Shown here one piece after another: positions 1 through 7,922 of a stretch of 64,000 nucleotides of DNA. How positions within the stretch are numbered: the stretch's first letter is position 1; every line of letters begins with the position of its first letter. The notes under the pieces were generated by a model. It made no database searches and was not told where the DNA came from. It saw nothing but the letters and a program-made list of their open reading frames with translations. The DNA is from Mycobacterium florentinum (GTDB taxonomy: Bacteria > Actinomycetota > Actinomycetes > Mycobacteriales > Mycobacteriaceae), in NCBI RefSeq assembly GCF_010730355.1, contig NZ_AP022576.1, positions 4,340,001 through 4,404,000 on the forward strand, read 5' to 3'. The position numbers and the translations under genes are program-made.

Positions 1-543
1 CGCTCGCGGGCCTGCAGTGGCCGCGCGATGTGTGCATCTAACTGGCGCAACACATTTGACACAACGTCCGACGTATCGACGGGACACCCGAGCACCGCGC
101 GAGACAGGTAATTCAGGCGCAGGAATGAGGCGGTGGTGCAAGGTGCCGGGGGTCGACGGGGGCACCGAGTCCTCGGCCTCCCAGGTCAGCAGCGACCGGC
201 GTTGTGGATCTTGGTCGAGCAGGTAACTCGCCAATGAGGTGCCGGTGCGGGGCAATCCCGGCACGACCAGCGGCCGCTCCACGCGCTCCTCGCTCACCTC
301 GGGGTGTTGCCGCAGGTAATCGACGATGCGCAGGCGGTTCCACAGCGCGGCGACGAACTGGCCGTAGACGAAGTCGCGCCCACCCGCATTGACCCCGGGA
401 GTGGACTCGACCCTGTCGACGAGCAGGCGCAACCCTTCACGCCAGGAGTCGTCGCCGAAGTCGTCGAGCCCGGCGCGTTCGCAGGCGCGGGTGACGAGTT
501 GGTAGGCCGCCGCGGCCGAGTTGACGGGGAGCGTCGTCGCCAT
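1..543 (-). CDS. Sulfotransferase family protein, N-terminal part, runs off window, probably disrupted
   Basis: The frame opens with ATG at 543 and stays open to the window edge (about 181 codons). Residues 1 to about 130 look like the mycobacterial sulfotransferase family. They include the PAPS-binding P-loop PGLPRTGTSLASYLLDQDP and the downstream WEAEDSVPP segment. After about position 141 the family sequence, which normally continues with an RTDP-type motif, is not found. Instead the frame one base along (codons starting at 143) reads as a plausible unrelated protein, for example FLRLNYLSRAVLGCP, to the edge. I infer a truncated or rearranged gene and cannot exclude a divergent but intact one. 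It is divergent from the metallo-beta-lactamase gene at 617. Confidence 0.55.
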   Translation of the reverse strand, partial: MATTLPVNSAAAAYQLVTRACERAGLDDFGDDSWREGLRLLVDRVESTPGVNAGGRDFVYGQFVAALWNRLRIVDYLRQHPEVSEERVERPLVVPGLPRTGTSLASYLLDQDPQRRSLLTWEAEDSVPPSTPGTLHHRLIPAPELPVSRGARVSRRYVGRCVKCVAPVRCTHRAATAGPRA

Positions 544-570
544 AGCGGGTAAGGCTATACGGCCGTAGAG

Positions 571-580
571 AACAAATGTT
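571..580. promoter_or_regulatory. Small palindrome in divergent promoter region
   Basis: AACAAATGTT is an inverted repeat (AACA-AA-TGTT) in the 73-bp gap between the sulfotransferase start at 543 and the hydrolase start at 617. It sits where a TetR-type repressor could control both genes. No regulator gene is adjacent, so a function is only inferred from position. Confidence 0.25.
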
Positions 581-616
581 AGGTTATCGCCGGAACGATT
601 CCACAGGAGGTCCACG

Positions 617-1849
617 ATGGCGCAATCGCTGGATGCGCTCGTCAAGCAGGGCGACGCCGAACAGGATGCGGTGGACCTCGGTGACGGGATCTTCATGTCC
701 CGCAACATCGCCAACAGCTATCTGGTGACGACGGCCGACGGGGACGTGCTGATCAACACCGGCACCGATTTCGAGGCGAACACGATCAAGGCGCGGTTCG
801 CCAGGGTCAGCGCTACCCCGCTGCGCGCCATCACCTTCACCCAGGGTCATCCCGACCACGTCGGCGGCTGGGACCTGTTCAACACGGCCGGGGTGGAGAC
901 GATCGCGCAGGCCAATCACCCGGACGTGCGCGAGTACTGGCGAGGTCTGCATCCGTTCTATGCGCGGCGCATCATGGCGCTCTGGGGCGCGTTCATGGAT
1001 GTCGACGCGCTCGCGATGCAGCTTCCCCCGGACCCCGTCCTCACCACCTCCTTCATCGACAGCCACGCGTTCGAGCTCGGCGGACGGAAATTCGAGCTGT
1101 ACTCGACCCCGGGCGGCGAGACCACCGACGCCCTCGTGGTGTGGATGCCCGAGCATCGCACCGTATTCATCGGCAACCTGATGGGACCGTTCTTCGGTCA
1201 CGTCCCGAATCTGTACACCCTGCGGGGCGACAAGATTCGTAGCGCGATGAGCTTCCTCCACTCGCTGGACCGGGTCCTCGCGCTGGCCCCCGAGACTCTG
1301 ATCAACGGACACGACGTCGTCCGTGGGGCCGACGAGATACGGCAGACCATGACCAGGGTGCGTGACGCCACGGCGTACCTGCGCGACGCGACGATCGACG
1401 GAATGAACGCGGGCCGCGACCTGTGGACGCTGATGCGCGAAATCACGCTTCCGCCCGAGCTGGCGCTGCCCCAGGTACACGGGAAGGTCCCCTGGATCGT
1501 GCGCGCGATCTGGGAGGAGCACGTCGGGTGGTTCCGCTACGAGTCCACCACCGAGCTCTACGCCACCCCACCGTCGGCGGTGTGGCAAGACATCGTCGAA
1601 TTGGCCGGTGGCACCGGCCCACTCATTGACCGCGCGCACGGCCATCTCGAGCAGGGGCGGGCGCTGGAGGCGCTGCATCTCACCGATATCGTGCTGGCTC
1701 ATTCACCCGAAGAGCCCGCGGCATTGCGGGTGAGACAGCGGGCGCTCGGGCGGGTGTTGGAGGACAGCGGCCGCGAGAACTTCAGCGAGGTGCAGTGGCT
1801 CGAACAAGCGATCAAGGCTGCCGCGACGGAGGATTCGAATGAAGCCTGA
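617..1849 (+). CDS. Metallo-beta-lactamase fold hydrolase, alkylsulfatase-like
   Basis: This 410-residue protein has an N-terminal metallo-beta-lactamase domain and a C-terminal helical region (from about residue 250) like the dimerization domain of alkyl sulfatases. The metal motif reads TQGHPDH at residues 75-81, so the first His of the usual HxHxDH is Gln. Later metal-ligand candidates are in the GGETTDA and INGHD segments (about residues 158 and 232). The start is well supported: AGGAGG lies just before ATG 617. It overlaps the following VOC gene by 11 bases, so the two are probably translated together. Hydrolysis of a sulfate ester or related acyl/alkyl ester is the family expectation; the substrate is unknown. 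Confidence 0.8.
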   Translation: MAQSLDALVKQGDAEQDAVDLGDGIFMSRNIANSYLVTTADGDVLINTGTDFEANTIKARFARVSATPLRAITFTQGHPDHVGGWDLFNTAGVETIAQANHPDVREYWRGLHPFYARRIMALWGAFMDVDALAMQLPPDPVLTTSFIDSHAFELGGRKFELYSTPGGETTDALVVWMPEHRTVFIGNLMGPFFGHVPNLYTLRGDKIRSAMSFLHSLDRVLALAPETLINGHDVVRGADEIRQTMTRVRDATAYLRDATIDGMNAGRDLWTLMREITLPPELALPQVHGKVPWIVRAIWEEHVGWFRYESTTELYATPPSAVWQDIVELAGGTGPLIDRAHGHLEQGRALEALHLTDIVLAHSPEEPAALRVRQRALGRVLEDSGRENFSEVQWLEQAIKAAATEDSNEA

Positions 1850-2294
1850 AAACCTCTACCACACCGGCATTGTCGTCGACGACCTCGACGCAACCCTGGA
1901 CTGGCTCACCAAGATCGCAGGCTACCGGTGGACGGATGTCGTCGAGGTGGACCAGGTGGCCCAGACGCCCGACGGCGAGATCACCATTGCGATGCGGATG
2001 GTGTATTCGGGCAACACGCCGAGATTGGAGATCCTGCAGGCGGTTGCGGGCACGGTCTGGGTTCCGGCGGAGTCGGGTGTGCACCATGTCGGCTACTGGT
2101 CCGACGACGTCGAGGCGGATCTCGCGGCACTGGAAGCCAACGGCGCAAGCTTCGAGGTGAAGTCGTATAACCCGGACGGATCCGGGACGTTGCTGTGGGC
2201 CTACTGCAAGGCCGCTACCGGGCCCCGCATCGAGCTGGTCGGCCGCGCGATGGAACCGTTCATCGAATACTGGTGGAACACCGCCGGAACCTAG
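1839..2294 (+). CDS. VOC (glyoxalase/dioxygenase-fold) protein
   Basis: This 151-residue protein opens with LYHTGIVVDDLDATLDWL, the classic first beta-alpha unit of the vicinal-oxygen-chelate fold. A second unit near residues 78-100 (VHHVGYWSDDVEADL) supplies another metal-ligand His. The start overlaps the end of the metallo-beta-lactamase gene by 11 bases, which suggests a two-gene operon acting on one compound. Its stop overlaps the stop of the convergent amine oxidase gene by 4 bases. Lyase, isomerase and binding activities are all known in this fold, so the reaction is not assigned. Confidence 0.8.
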   Translation: MKPENLYHTGIVVDDLDATLDWLTKIAGYRWTDVVEVDQVAQTPDGEITIAMRMVYSGNTPRLEILQAVAGTVWVPAESGVHHVGYWSDDVEADLAALEANGASFEVKSYNPDGSGTLLWAYCKAATGPRIELVGRAMEPFIEYWWNTAGT

Positions 2295-3781
2295 TCCGCG
2301 GCAAGGATTTCGGCGGCTGCCCGCTCGCCGGATTGGGCCGCGCCGCTGACGCAGTGATACGAGTACGTGGACGTATCGACACCCGCCCAGTGCACGCGTC
2401 CAACCGGCTCGCGTACCGCCGGGCCGAATCCGGACCCCGTCCAGACTCCAGGCCCCATGCAACCGGCGAAATCCCCGCGCGTCCATTCGTCCTTCGACCA
2501 GTTGAACTCGAAGTAAGAATCGGGCTCCGGGTTCTGCGGCAGGACCGCGGGGAACGTGATCCGTTCGCAGAGCTGCGCGCCATCCGCTCCGAAGCGATGC
2601 GACATTTCCTTCAGCACTTGCGCTTTGCGCTGCGCCCGGGTCAGGCGGTTGAAGTCGCGCGCCTTGTCGCCGGCGATGAAAACGCTCATCAGCCCGGGCT
2701 TGTCGCTGGTCTCGTCGAATGCGCTTTCCCGCGCATTGGGGCTGTAATCGCCGGCGTAGATGGAGATCGATTCACCGACCAGCCCGCGCTTGCGCCAGAA
2801 CGCCTCGTCGTAAACGAGCCAGATCTTCCAGAACGAACCCGTGGGCACCCGGTGCTGCAATTGCGCGCGGTCCGGCGGCAATATCGGATTGAAACCGATG
2901 AAGTTCGTCATCGAGATATTCGTCGCGACGATGACGCGGCTAGCCCGTACGCTGACGTTCTCCGCGCTGACGGTGACTCCGCTTGTGTCCTGGGCGATCT
3001 GGCGGACCGGTGACCCCGTGTGGACGCTATCCTGACCCAACTTGGCGACGACCCGATCGGCTATCTGTCGCATTCCGCCGCGGACGCGATATTGCTGCGC
3101 TTGTCCCGGGGCCTGGCCGCTCAAGTTGAACAGCTTGCTGCGGTAGGTCTTGAGCACGAAAAGCCAATGCAGCAACGAACATGCACCGAGCTCGACACCC
3201 GTGTATCCGACGATCGCGGCGCCCAGGAGCGCTTTTGCGTCCTTGCTGATGATGTTCAGGTCGAACCACGACTGTACGGTCATCTGGTCGGCCTCGCGCG
3301 TGGTGCCGGGACCCAGACTGGCGGTGAACGGAAACTTGATGTCGTCCCACGGCGCCTCGGGATTGACGGCCTCCGACATCTTTTCCATGCTCAGGATGGC
3401 TTTGCCCAAATCCAATTTCGCGGGCATGGAAATCGGGGGCAATGCTTTGAGCGGGTTGGAATCGTGGGCGTCGTACTCGTGGACCTTGTTCGAGGAGTCC
3501 ACGAATATCGTCTTGCCTTGGTCGTATTGCGCATAGACCTCGACGTCGAGTTCGTCCATCAGCCGCCGGACGTCGGGCTGCGCGTCGGCGTCGGCCACCC
3601 ACTGCCCGCCGATCTCGAACAAGGTGCCGTCCGAGAGCTGTGCGCTCCAGGTCCGACCGCCGATACGAGGCGAGGCCTCAAGCACCGTCACGGAGTGGCC
3701 TGCTTGATGAAGGCGGTAGGCAGCGGTGAGCCCCGCGTATCCGGCGCCGACGACGCAGAAATCGGATTCAAGTGCAGACAT
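2291..3781 (-). CDS. Flavin monoamine oxidase family protein
   Basis: This 496-residue FAD enzyme has the dinucleotide-binding motif GAGYAG at residues 12-17, the RIGGRTWS segment typical of amine oxidases, and a C-terminal FAD-contacting region (VHWAGVDTS then YSYHCVSGAAQSGERAA). Family members oxidise primary or secondary amines to imines with release of hydrogen peroxide. I chose ATG 3781 because AGGAGG lies 6 bases upstream; the open frame continues further 5' but without family sequence. The gene is divergent from the alpha/beta hydrolase at 4025 and meets the VOC gene tail to tail. Confidence 0.85.
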   Translation of the reverse strand: MSALESDFCVVGAGYAGLTAAYRLHQAGHSVTVLEASPRIGGRTWSAQLSDGTLFEIGGQWVADADAQPDVRRLMDELDVEVYAQYDQGKTIFVDSSNKVHEYDAHDSNPLKALPPISMPAKLDLGKAILSMEKMSEAVNPEAPWDDIKFPFTASLGPGTTREADQMTVQSWFDLNIISKDAKALLGAAIVGYTGVELGACSLLHWLFVLKTYRSKLFNLSGQAPGQAQQYRVRGGMRQIADRVVAKLGQDSVHTGSPVRQIAQDTSGVTVSAENVSVRASRVIVATNISMTNFIGFNPILPPDRAQLQHRVPTGSFWKIWLVYDEAFWRKRGLVGESISIYAGDYSPNARESAFDETSDKPGLMSVFIAGDKARDFNRLTRAQRKAQVLKEMSHRFGADGAQLCERITFPAVLPQNPEPDSYFEFNWSKDEWTRGDFAGCMGPGVWTGSGFGPAVREPVGRVHWAGVDTSTYSYHCVSGAAQSGERAAAEILAAD

Positions 3782-3899
3782 CGCTGACCTCCTGGCCACT
3801 GAAGGCTCGACCGGAAAACTGTACGCCGACCAGTTGGTTAGCGGGTGAAGTTCGCGAGTGCTCCCGGCAAACGCTGACGTGGGCGTAAACGCGCCGATC

Positions 3900-3909
3900 C
3901 GACGCGTCG
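3900..3909. promoter_or_regulatory. Perfect 10-bp palindrome in 243-bp divergent gap
   Basis: CGACGCGTCG lies between the amine oxidase start (3781) and the hydrolase start (4025). In DNA this GC-rich such palindromes are common, so it is recorded only as a possible operator. Nothing else clear is visible in the gap. Confidence 0.15.
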
Positions 3910-4024
3910 CGAATTTGCCGGAAGCCCCGTGGGAAGAGGCGTTGCGCGGCCGGTCAAGTGCTTTCGCGGCGAACACGATTCCCCAAGTGGCAACGAGTTA
4001 GCGAGGTCGTCTTACGATCTCTTG

Positions 4025-4900
4025 ATGACGACGGCTCCTGAACAGTTCTCCACCTCGGGGAGGGGTGGCATTCGTATTGCCGCTGACCGCCAGGGCGATC
4101 CGCATTCGCGGGCCGTGGTGTTCCTGCACGGCGGCGGGCAGACCCGGCGCTCCTGGGGCCGCGCGGCTGCCGCGGTTGCCAAGCGTGGCTGGCAAGCCGT
4201 CACGATCGATTTGCGGGGTCACGGCGAGTCGGACTGGTCCAGCGAAGGCGACTATCGCGTCGTCAGCTTTGCCGCCGATGTCCAAGAGGTGCTGCGGGGC
4301 CTGCCGCCGAAGCCCGTGCTGGTGGGCGCCTCGCTGGGTGGGTTCACCTCGATGCTGCTGGCCGGGGAGATCTCGCCCGGCATCGCCAGTGCCGTCGTCC
4401 TCGTCGACATCGTGCCCAACATGGAGCAATCGGGGGCGAATCGCATCCACACCTTCATGGCCGACCGGGTGGAGTCCGGATTCGCGTCGCTGGAAGAAGT
4501 CGCCGACGCGATCGCCGAATACAACCCCCACCGGCCCCGGCCAACCGATCTCGAAGGCCTGACCACCAACCTGCGCCGTCGCGGGGACCGTTGGTATTGG
4601 CATTGGGATCCCCAATTCATCAGTGGCACTGCGGCTTTCCCGCCATTCGAGGTCACCGACGCCGATCGCATGCACACCGCCGTCGAGGCGATCCTGCACA
4701 GTGGTGTGCCCATGCTGCTGATTCGTGGCCAAGTGAGCGATCTGGTCAGCCAGGAGCGCGCTGACGAATTTCTCGCGCGGTTTCCCGAGGTCGAGTTCAC
4801 CGACGTGCATGGCGCCGGGCACATGGTCGCCGGTGATCGCAACGACGTTTTCGCCGGTGCCGTCCTGGATTTCCTGTCCCGCCACGTCGACGCGGGATAA
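4025..4900 (+). CDS. Alpha/beta hydrolase
   Basis: This 291-residue protein carries the full alpha/beta hydrolase signature: an oxyanion loop HGGGQTRRSW at residues 35-44, nucleophile elbow GASLGG with Ser103, and a C-terminal catalytic His in GAGHMVAGD. The acid is probably in the LIRGQVSDLV strand. It resembles the peroxidase/epoxide-hydrolase-like branch. ATG 4025 was chosen because the family sequence starts shortly after it; an in-frame upstream extension to 3929 looks non-coding. The gene stands alone, followed by an NTF2-like gene 122 bases downstream. The substrate is unknown. Confidence 0.85.
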   Translation: MTTAPEQFSTSGRGGIRIAADRQGDPHSRAVVFLHGGGQTRRSWGRAAAAVAKRGWQAVTIDLRGHGESDWSSEGDYRVVSFAADVQEVLRGLPPKPVLVGASLGGFTSMLLAGEISPGIASAVVLVDIVPNMEQSGANRIHTFMADRVESGFASLEEVADAIAEYNPHRPRPTDLEGLTTNLRRRGDRWYWHWDPQFISGTAAFPPFEVTDADRMHTAVEAILHSGVPMLLIRGQVSDLVSQERADEFLARFPEVEFTDVHGAGHMVAGDRNDVFAGAVLDFLSRHVDAG

Positions 4901-5022
4901 CGTCGCCGCCGCTTGAGAAGTGCGGCCATTGCGGACGGCCCGTCGTGATCCCTAATATTTGTTCCGACCCGACACCGCCGCCGGCGCAACGAGATCGTCG
5001 GCACAACCGAATGGGATGGCCG

Positions 5023-5574
5023 ATGACGACCGACTCCGAACTGCGTGACCGGGTGGCCCGCCTAGAAGCCCGGGCCGAGATCTTCGACTGCGTACAGCGC
5101 TACGCGAGGGGCATCGATCGACGCGATCGGGAGCTACTGCGCTCGGCCTATCACGACGACGCGGTCGACGACCACGTCGGATTCGTCGGCCCCGTCGAGG
5201 ATTTCATCGATTGGGCGTTGGCTTACCACTCCACGCAGCCGCGGCATCAGCACTACCTGCTCAACCACACCGCGGAGGTCGACGGCGACGAGGCGCACGC
5301 CGAGACCTACTACCTGTTCGTCGGGACCGATCGCGAGCCGGCCAACCACATGACCATCTCCGGCGGCCGCTACCTGGATCGGATGGAGCGACGCGACGGA
5401 CGCTGGGCGATCGTCGACCGAGTGTGCGTCGCCGAGTGGATCGCCGACTCGACGAACCTGATCAGCGACGAAGTCCTGGCGCTGCTCACCGGCATCAAGG
5501 GCGCGGCGCACGACCGCAGCGACCCGTCCTATGACCGCCCACTGTCGGCGACCCGGGCCGCCGCAAACTCGTAA
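5023..5574 (+). CDS. SnoaL/NTF2-like domain protein
   Basis: This 183-residue protein has the cone-shaped SnoaL-like fold pattern: an N-terminal helix LEARAEIFDCVQRYARGIDRRD, then YHDDAVDDH, then a run of strands (LNHTAEVDGDEAHAETYYLF) and RDGRWAIVDRVC. Members are isomerases, dehydratases or ring-modifying enzymes. ATG 5023 is used; ATG 5011, four codons earlier, is possible. The C-terminal tail after about residue 150 is not part of the fold. No partner gene is obvious beyond the upstream hydrolase. Confidence 0.75.
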   Translation: MTTDSELRDRVARLEARAEIFDCVQRYARGIDRRDRELLRSAYHDDAVDDHVGFVGPVEDFIDWALAYHSTQPRHQHYLLNHTAEVDGDEAHAETYYLFVGTDREPANHMTISGGRYLDRMERRDGRWAIVDRVCVAEWIADSTNLISDEVLALLTGIKGAAHDRSDPSYDRPLSATRAAANS

Positions 5575-5647
5575 CGGCGGCCCCCCTCTGACCAGCGACG
5601 AGCCGCTTTCGGCTGGTAGCATCCTGGCCCGACAAGAGGAGAGCGGC

Positions 5648-6292
5648 GTGGGTAAAGCGCGGTTGCGGGGGTTGGTTCTGTTCGTTGCCATGCCGATGGC
5701 GGCGACGATGTTCGCGAATACGGCTGCGGCAGAGGCGCCGCCGACGCCGGGCGTACAGCTCGAAGATGAAAGCGGAAGGTGTACAGCGGGTTTCGCGGCC
5801 CAGGGCGATGACGGCGGCTACTACTTGCTGACCAGTGGGCACTGCGACGCACACGACGGTTCGATATGGACCTACGGCCCGAGCATCCCGCTCGGGCCGA
5901 TCACCGCCAGTGAGAAAGAAGGCGACAAGCGCGACGCCGCCATCATCCGCCTCAACCCCGCTGTCGGTGTGCCATCCGGTGGCGTCGGCGGTCTGACGGT
6001 GCGAGATGTGTTGGGCAGCAACCAGCTTAAGGTGGGTACGCCCTTCTGCAAGCTGGGGGCGGTTACCGGGGAGACCTGCGGCACGATCACCAAGATCGAA
6101 GGCGACGTGGTCGAAGCCAGCGTGTTCAGTCTGGGCGGCGACAGTGGCAGTCCCGGTTACGTCGAGAACGACGACGGCAGCGTGAGTGCGGTCGGCATCT
6201 TGATGTCCTCACCGGAGGGTGACGACAACACCACCTACTTCACCCTCGTGCAGCCGCTGCTGGGTAAGTGGGGAATCCACATCCTGCCCTGA
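5648..6292 (+). CDS. Secreted chymotrypsin-like (S1) serine protease
   Basis: This 214-residue protein has a signal peptide (basic VGKARLRG, then a hydrophobic core to about residue 28, AAAEA cleavage region). The mature part shows the S1 triad: His65 in LTSGHCD, Asp96 in KRDAAII and Ser166 in GGDSGSPG. Cys45/Cys66 and Cys134/Cys144 are suitably placed for disulfides. GTG 5648 is preceded by GAGGAG at good spacing, which fixes the start. At about 185 mature residues it is a minimal streptogrisin-like protease without a visible C-terminal extension. It is the first of three consecutive genes for exported proteins. Confidence 0.88.
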   Translation: MGKARLRGLVLFVAMPMAATMFANTAAAEAPPTPGVQLEDESGRCTAGFAAQGDDGGYYLLTSGHCDAHDGSIWTYGPSIPLGPITASEKEGDKRDAAIIRLNPAVGVPSGGVGGLTVRDVLGSNQLKVGTPFCKLGAVTGETCGTITKIEGDVVEASVFSLGGDSGSPGYVENDDGSVSAVGILMSSPEGDDNTTYFTLVQPLLGKWGIHILP

Positions 6293-6459
6293 CGGGTGCC
6301 AAGTCATCGGTCGTCGAGAATTACGGTTTCGCCGCGCTTGGTAGTGGGTACAAGCCGGTCCGGTGTCTTGCGTACGGACCCGCCCTGCCCGGTAGGGTCC
6401 GTAGGGGTTGACAGCGCGAACGTGAAGGTAGCGGCACCAGCAACACGAAGGAGTGGGCG

Positions 6460-6924
6460 GTGAAACGTGGGATCGTGATCGGCGCGGCCGGCGTGGCCAT
6501 GGTGGTCGCAAGCTGTGTCGGCTGTTCGAGCAACAAGTCCAACACCGGGGCATCGAGTACCGCGGCGGCACCGGCCGGCCCACAGGTCATCGTGGACGGC
6601 CAGAAGCAGAACGTGACCGGAGGGGTCACGTGCACGCCGGCCGGCGACAACATCAACATCGGCATCGGCGATGCCTCCGCCGGCGTCGGCGCGGTGATCA
6701 GCAACGCCAACCCGCCGATCGTCCATGCGGTCGGGCTGGGCAACGTCAACGGCATCGCGTTCGGTTATTCCGATGCCGCGCCGAACCAGGCCAGCAATGC
6801 CGGGGCCGCGGTGGACGGCAAGACGTACGCGATCAAGGGCACCGCGACCGGGACCGACATGACGAACCCGGATCAGCCGCAGACGATAACCAAGCCTTTC
6901 GAGATGGACCTGACCTGCCCGTAG
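6460..6924 (+). CDS. LpqH-family (19 kDa antigen-like) lipoprotein
   Basis: This 154-residue lipoprotein has signal sequence VKRGIVIGAAGVAMVVASCVGC followed by SSNKSN. Cys22 matches the lipidated Cys of LpqH, although Cys19 after VAS also fits a lipobox. The mature part follows LpqH closely: VIVDGQKQNVTGGVTC, NPPIVHAVGLGNVNG, YAIKGTATGTDM and a final Cys. LpqH proteins are surface lipoproteins recognised by TLR2. GTG 6460 has AAGGAG upstream. The position between a secreted protease and a Thr/Pro-rich protein differs from the M. tuberculosis lpqH locus, so this is probably a paralogue. Confidence 0.85.
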   Translation: MKRGIVIGAAGVAMVVASCVGCSSNKSNTGASSTAAAPAGPQVIVDGQKQNVTGGVTCTPAGDNINIGIGDASAGVGAVISNANPPIVHAVGLGNVNGIAFGYSDAAPNQASNAGAAVDGKTYAIKGTATGTDMTNPDQPQTITKPFEMDLTCP

Positions 6925-6976
6925 CGCGGGCCAACGATGACGTCGTCGGGGCCGAAACCCCAGAGGGGACGCAGCT

Positions 6977-7900
6977 ATGTCTAAGAAGCGTGTCAGCGCG
7001 ATAGCGCTCGCGGCGGGGCTCAGTATCTCGGCGTTGAACCCGGGATTCGCGAGCGCCTTCCCACTCGACCCGCCGCCGCCGTGCCCGGGCGGCAACTGCC
7101 ACGGTGGCCCCGGCGGCGGACCGCACAGCCCGGAGGCGCCGGCAACCTCTGCCGCGCCGGCATCCACGGCCGCTCCGCAGACCACCGCCGCACCGCAGAC
7201 GACGGCCGCCCCACAGACCACGGCCGCACCGCAGACCACCGAGCAGCCGAGTCCGCAAACCACCGCGCCCCAAACAACCGCGAGTGCGCCGACCACGACC
7301 GCGCCGGCCACGCAAACCACGACGCCGCCGGCGACCCAAACGACGACTCCGGCCGAACAGACCACGACTCCGCCGAGCGCCCTCACGACGACGCCGGCTG
7401 AACGAACCACCACGGCCCCGAGTGCGCAAACCACGACGCCGGCGGGCGGCCAAACCACCTCGCCGTCCGGACAGCGGCCCACTCGCACCGTGGTGGCGCC
7501 GAGCACTCAACCACCGCACGAGCCCTACCAGCCGCGTGGCACCTACCTGACGGCCACCGCCGAGATCGGCGGTCCGATGGACTCGTCCGTCGGGTTCAGC
7601 ATTGTCGGCCACGGGGCACCGCCTCCGCCGCCGCCGCGGGGCTGGGGCTGGAATGACGGCCCGCCTCCGGGCCACCCGCCGCCACATTGGCAAGGCCCGC
7701 CGCCTCCGGGTGGCTGGGACGGGCCACCGCCTCCCGGGGGCTGGAACCGCCCGTGGGCCGGGCCGCCGCGTGACGTGGTGTACGCCCGCTCCAACTTCTC
7801 GCCGTTCGCCTACGACACCTTCACCGTCGTTCCGGTCTTCAACTGGCAGTTCGGCGGTTGGGGTTACTGGTTCTTCGGTGTGTGGATCCCGCTGTACTGA
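6977..7900 (+). CDS. Exported Thr/Pro/Ala-rich low-complexity protein
   Basis: This 307-residue protein has a signal peptide (MSKKRVSAIALAAGLSISALNPGFASAF). A mucin-like region follows, residues about 50-175, built on APQTTA and TQTTTP units. A Gly/Pro/Trp-rich stretch (residues about 215-260, PPPPGGWDGPPPPGGW) and a hydrophobic aromatic end (NWQFGGWGYWFFGVWIPLY) complete it. The Thr/Pro stretch is a good candidate for O-mannosylation and the aromatic tail may bind the envelope; both are inference. ATG 6977 has AGAGGGG upstream. No enzymatic domain is recognised. Confidence 0.75.
   Translation: MSKKRVSAIALAAGLSISALNPGFASAFPLDPPPPCPGGNCHGGPGGGPHSPEAPATSAAPASTAAPQTTAAPQTTAAPQTTAAPQTTEQPSPQTTAPQTTASAPTTTAPATQTTTPPATQTTTPAEQTTTPPSALTTTPAERTTTAPSAQTTTPAGGQTTSPSGQRPTRTVVAPSTQPPHEPYQPRGTYLTATAEIGGPMDSSVGFSIVGHGAPPPPPPRGWGWNDGPPPGHPPPHWQGPPPPGGWDGPPPPGGWNRPWAGPPRDVVYARSNFSPFAYDTFTVVPVFNWQFGGWGYWFFGVWIPLY
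7168..7470 (+). repeat. Thr-rich coding repeats (APQTTA / TQTTTP units)
   Basis: Four near-identical tandem units encoding APQTTA lie at about 7174-7242, followed by looser ACGACG-rich units encoding TTTP-type motifs to about 7470. The DNA repeats are imperfect, with varied third bases, so they look old rather than freshly expanded, but slippage-driven length variation is possible. Confidence 0.6.
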
Positions 7901-7922
7901 CGACCACAGCGAAATCCCTTAG

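Noticed and set aside
584..1702. Long open frame antisense to the metallo-beta-lactamase gene
   Set aside because: No domain pattern, and it mirrors the codon bias of the real gene; long antisense frames are expected at this GC content.
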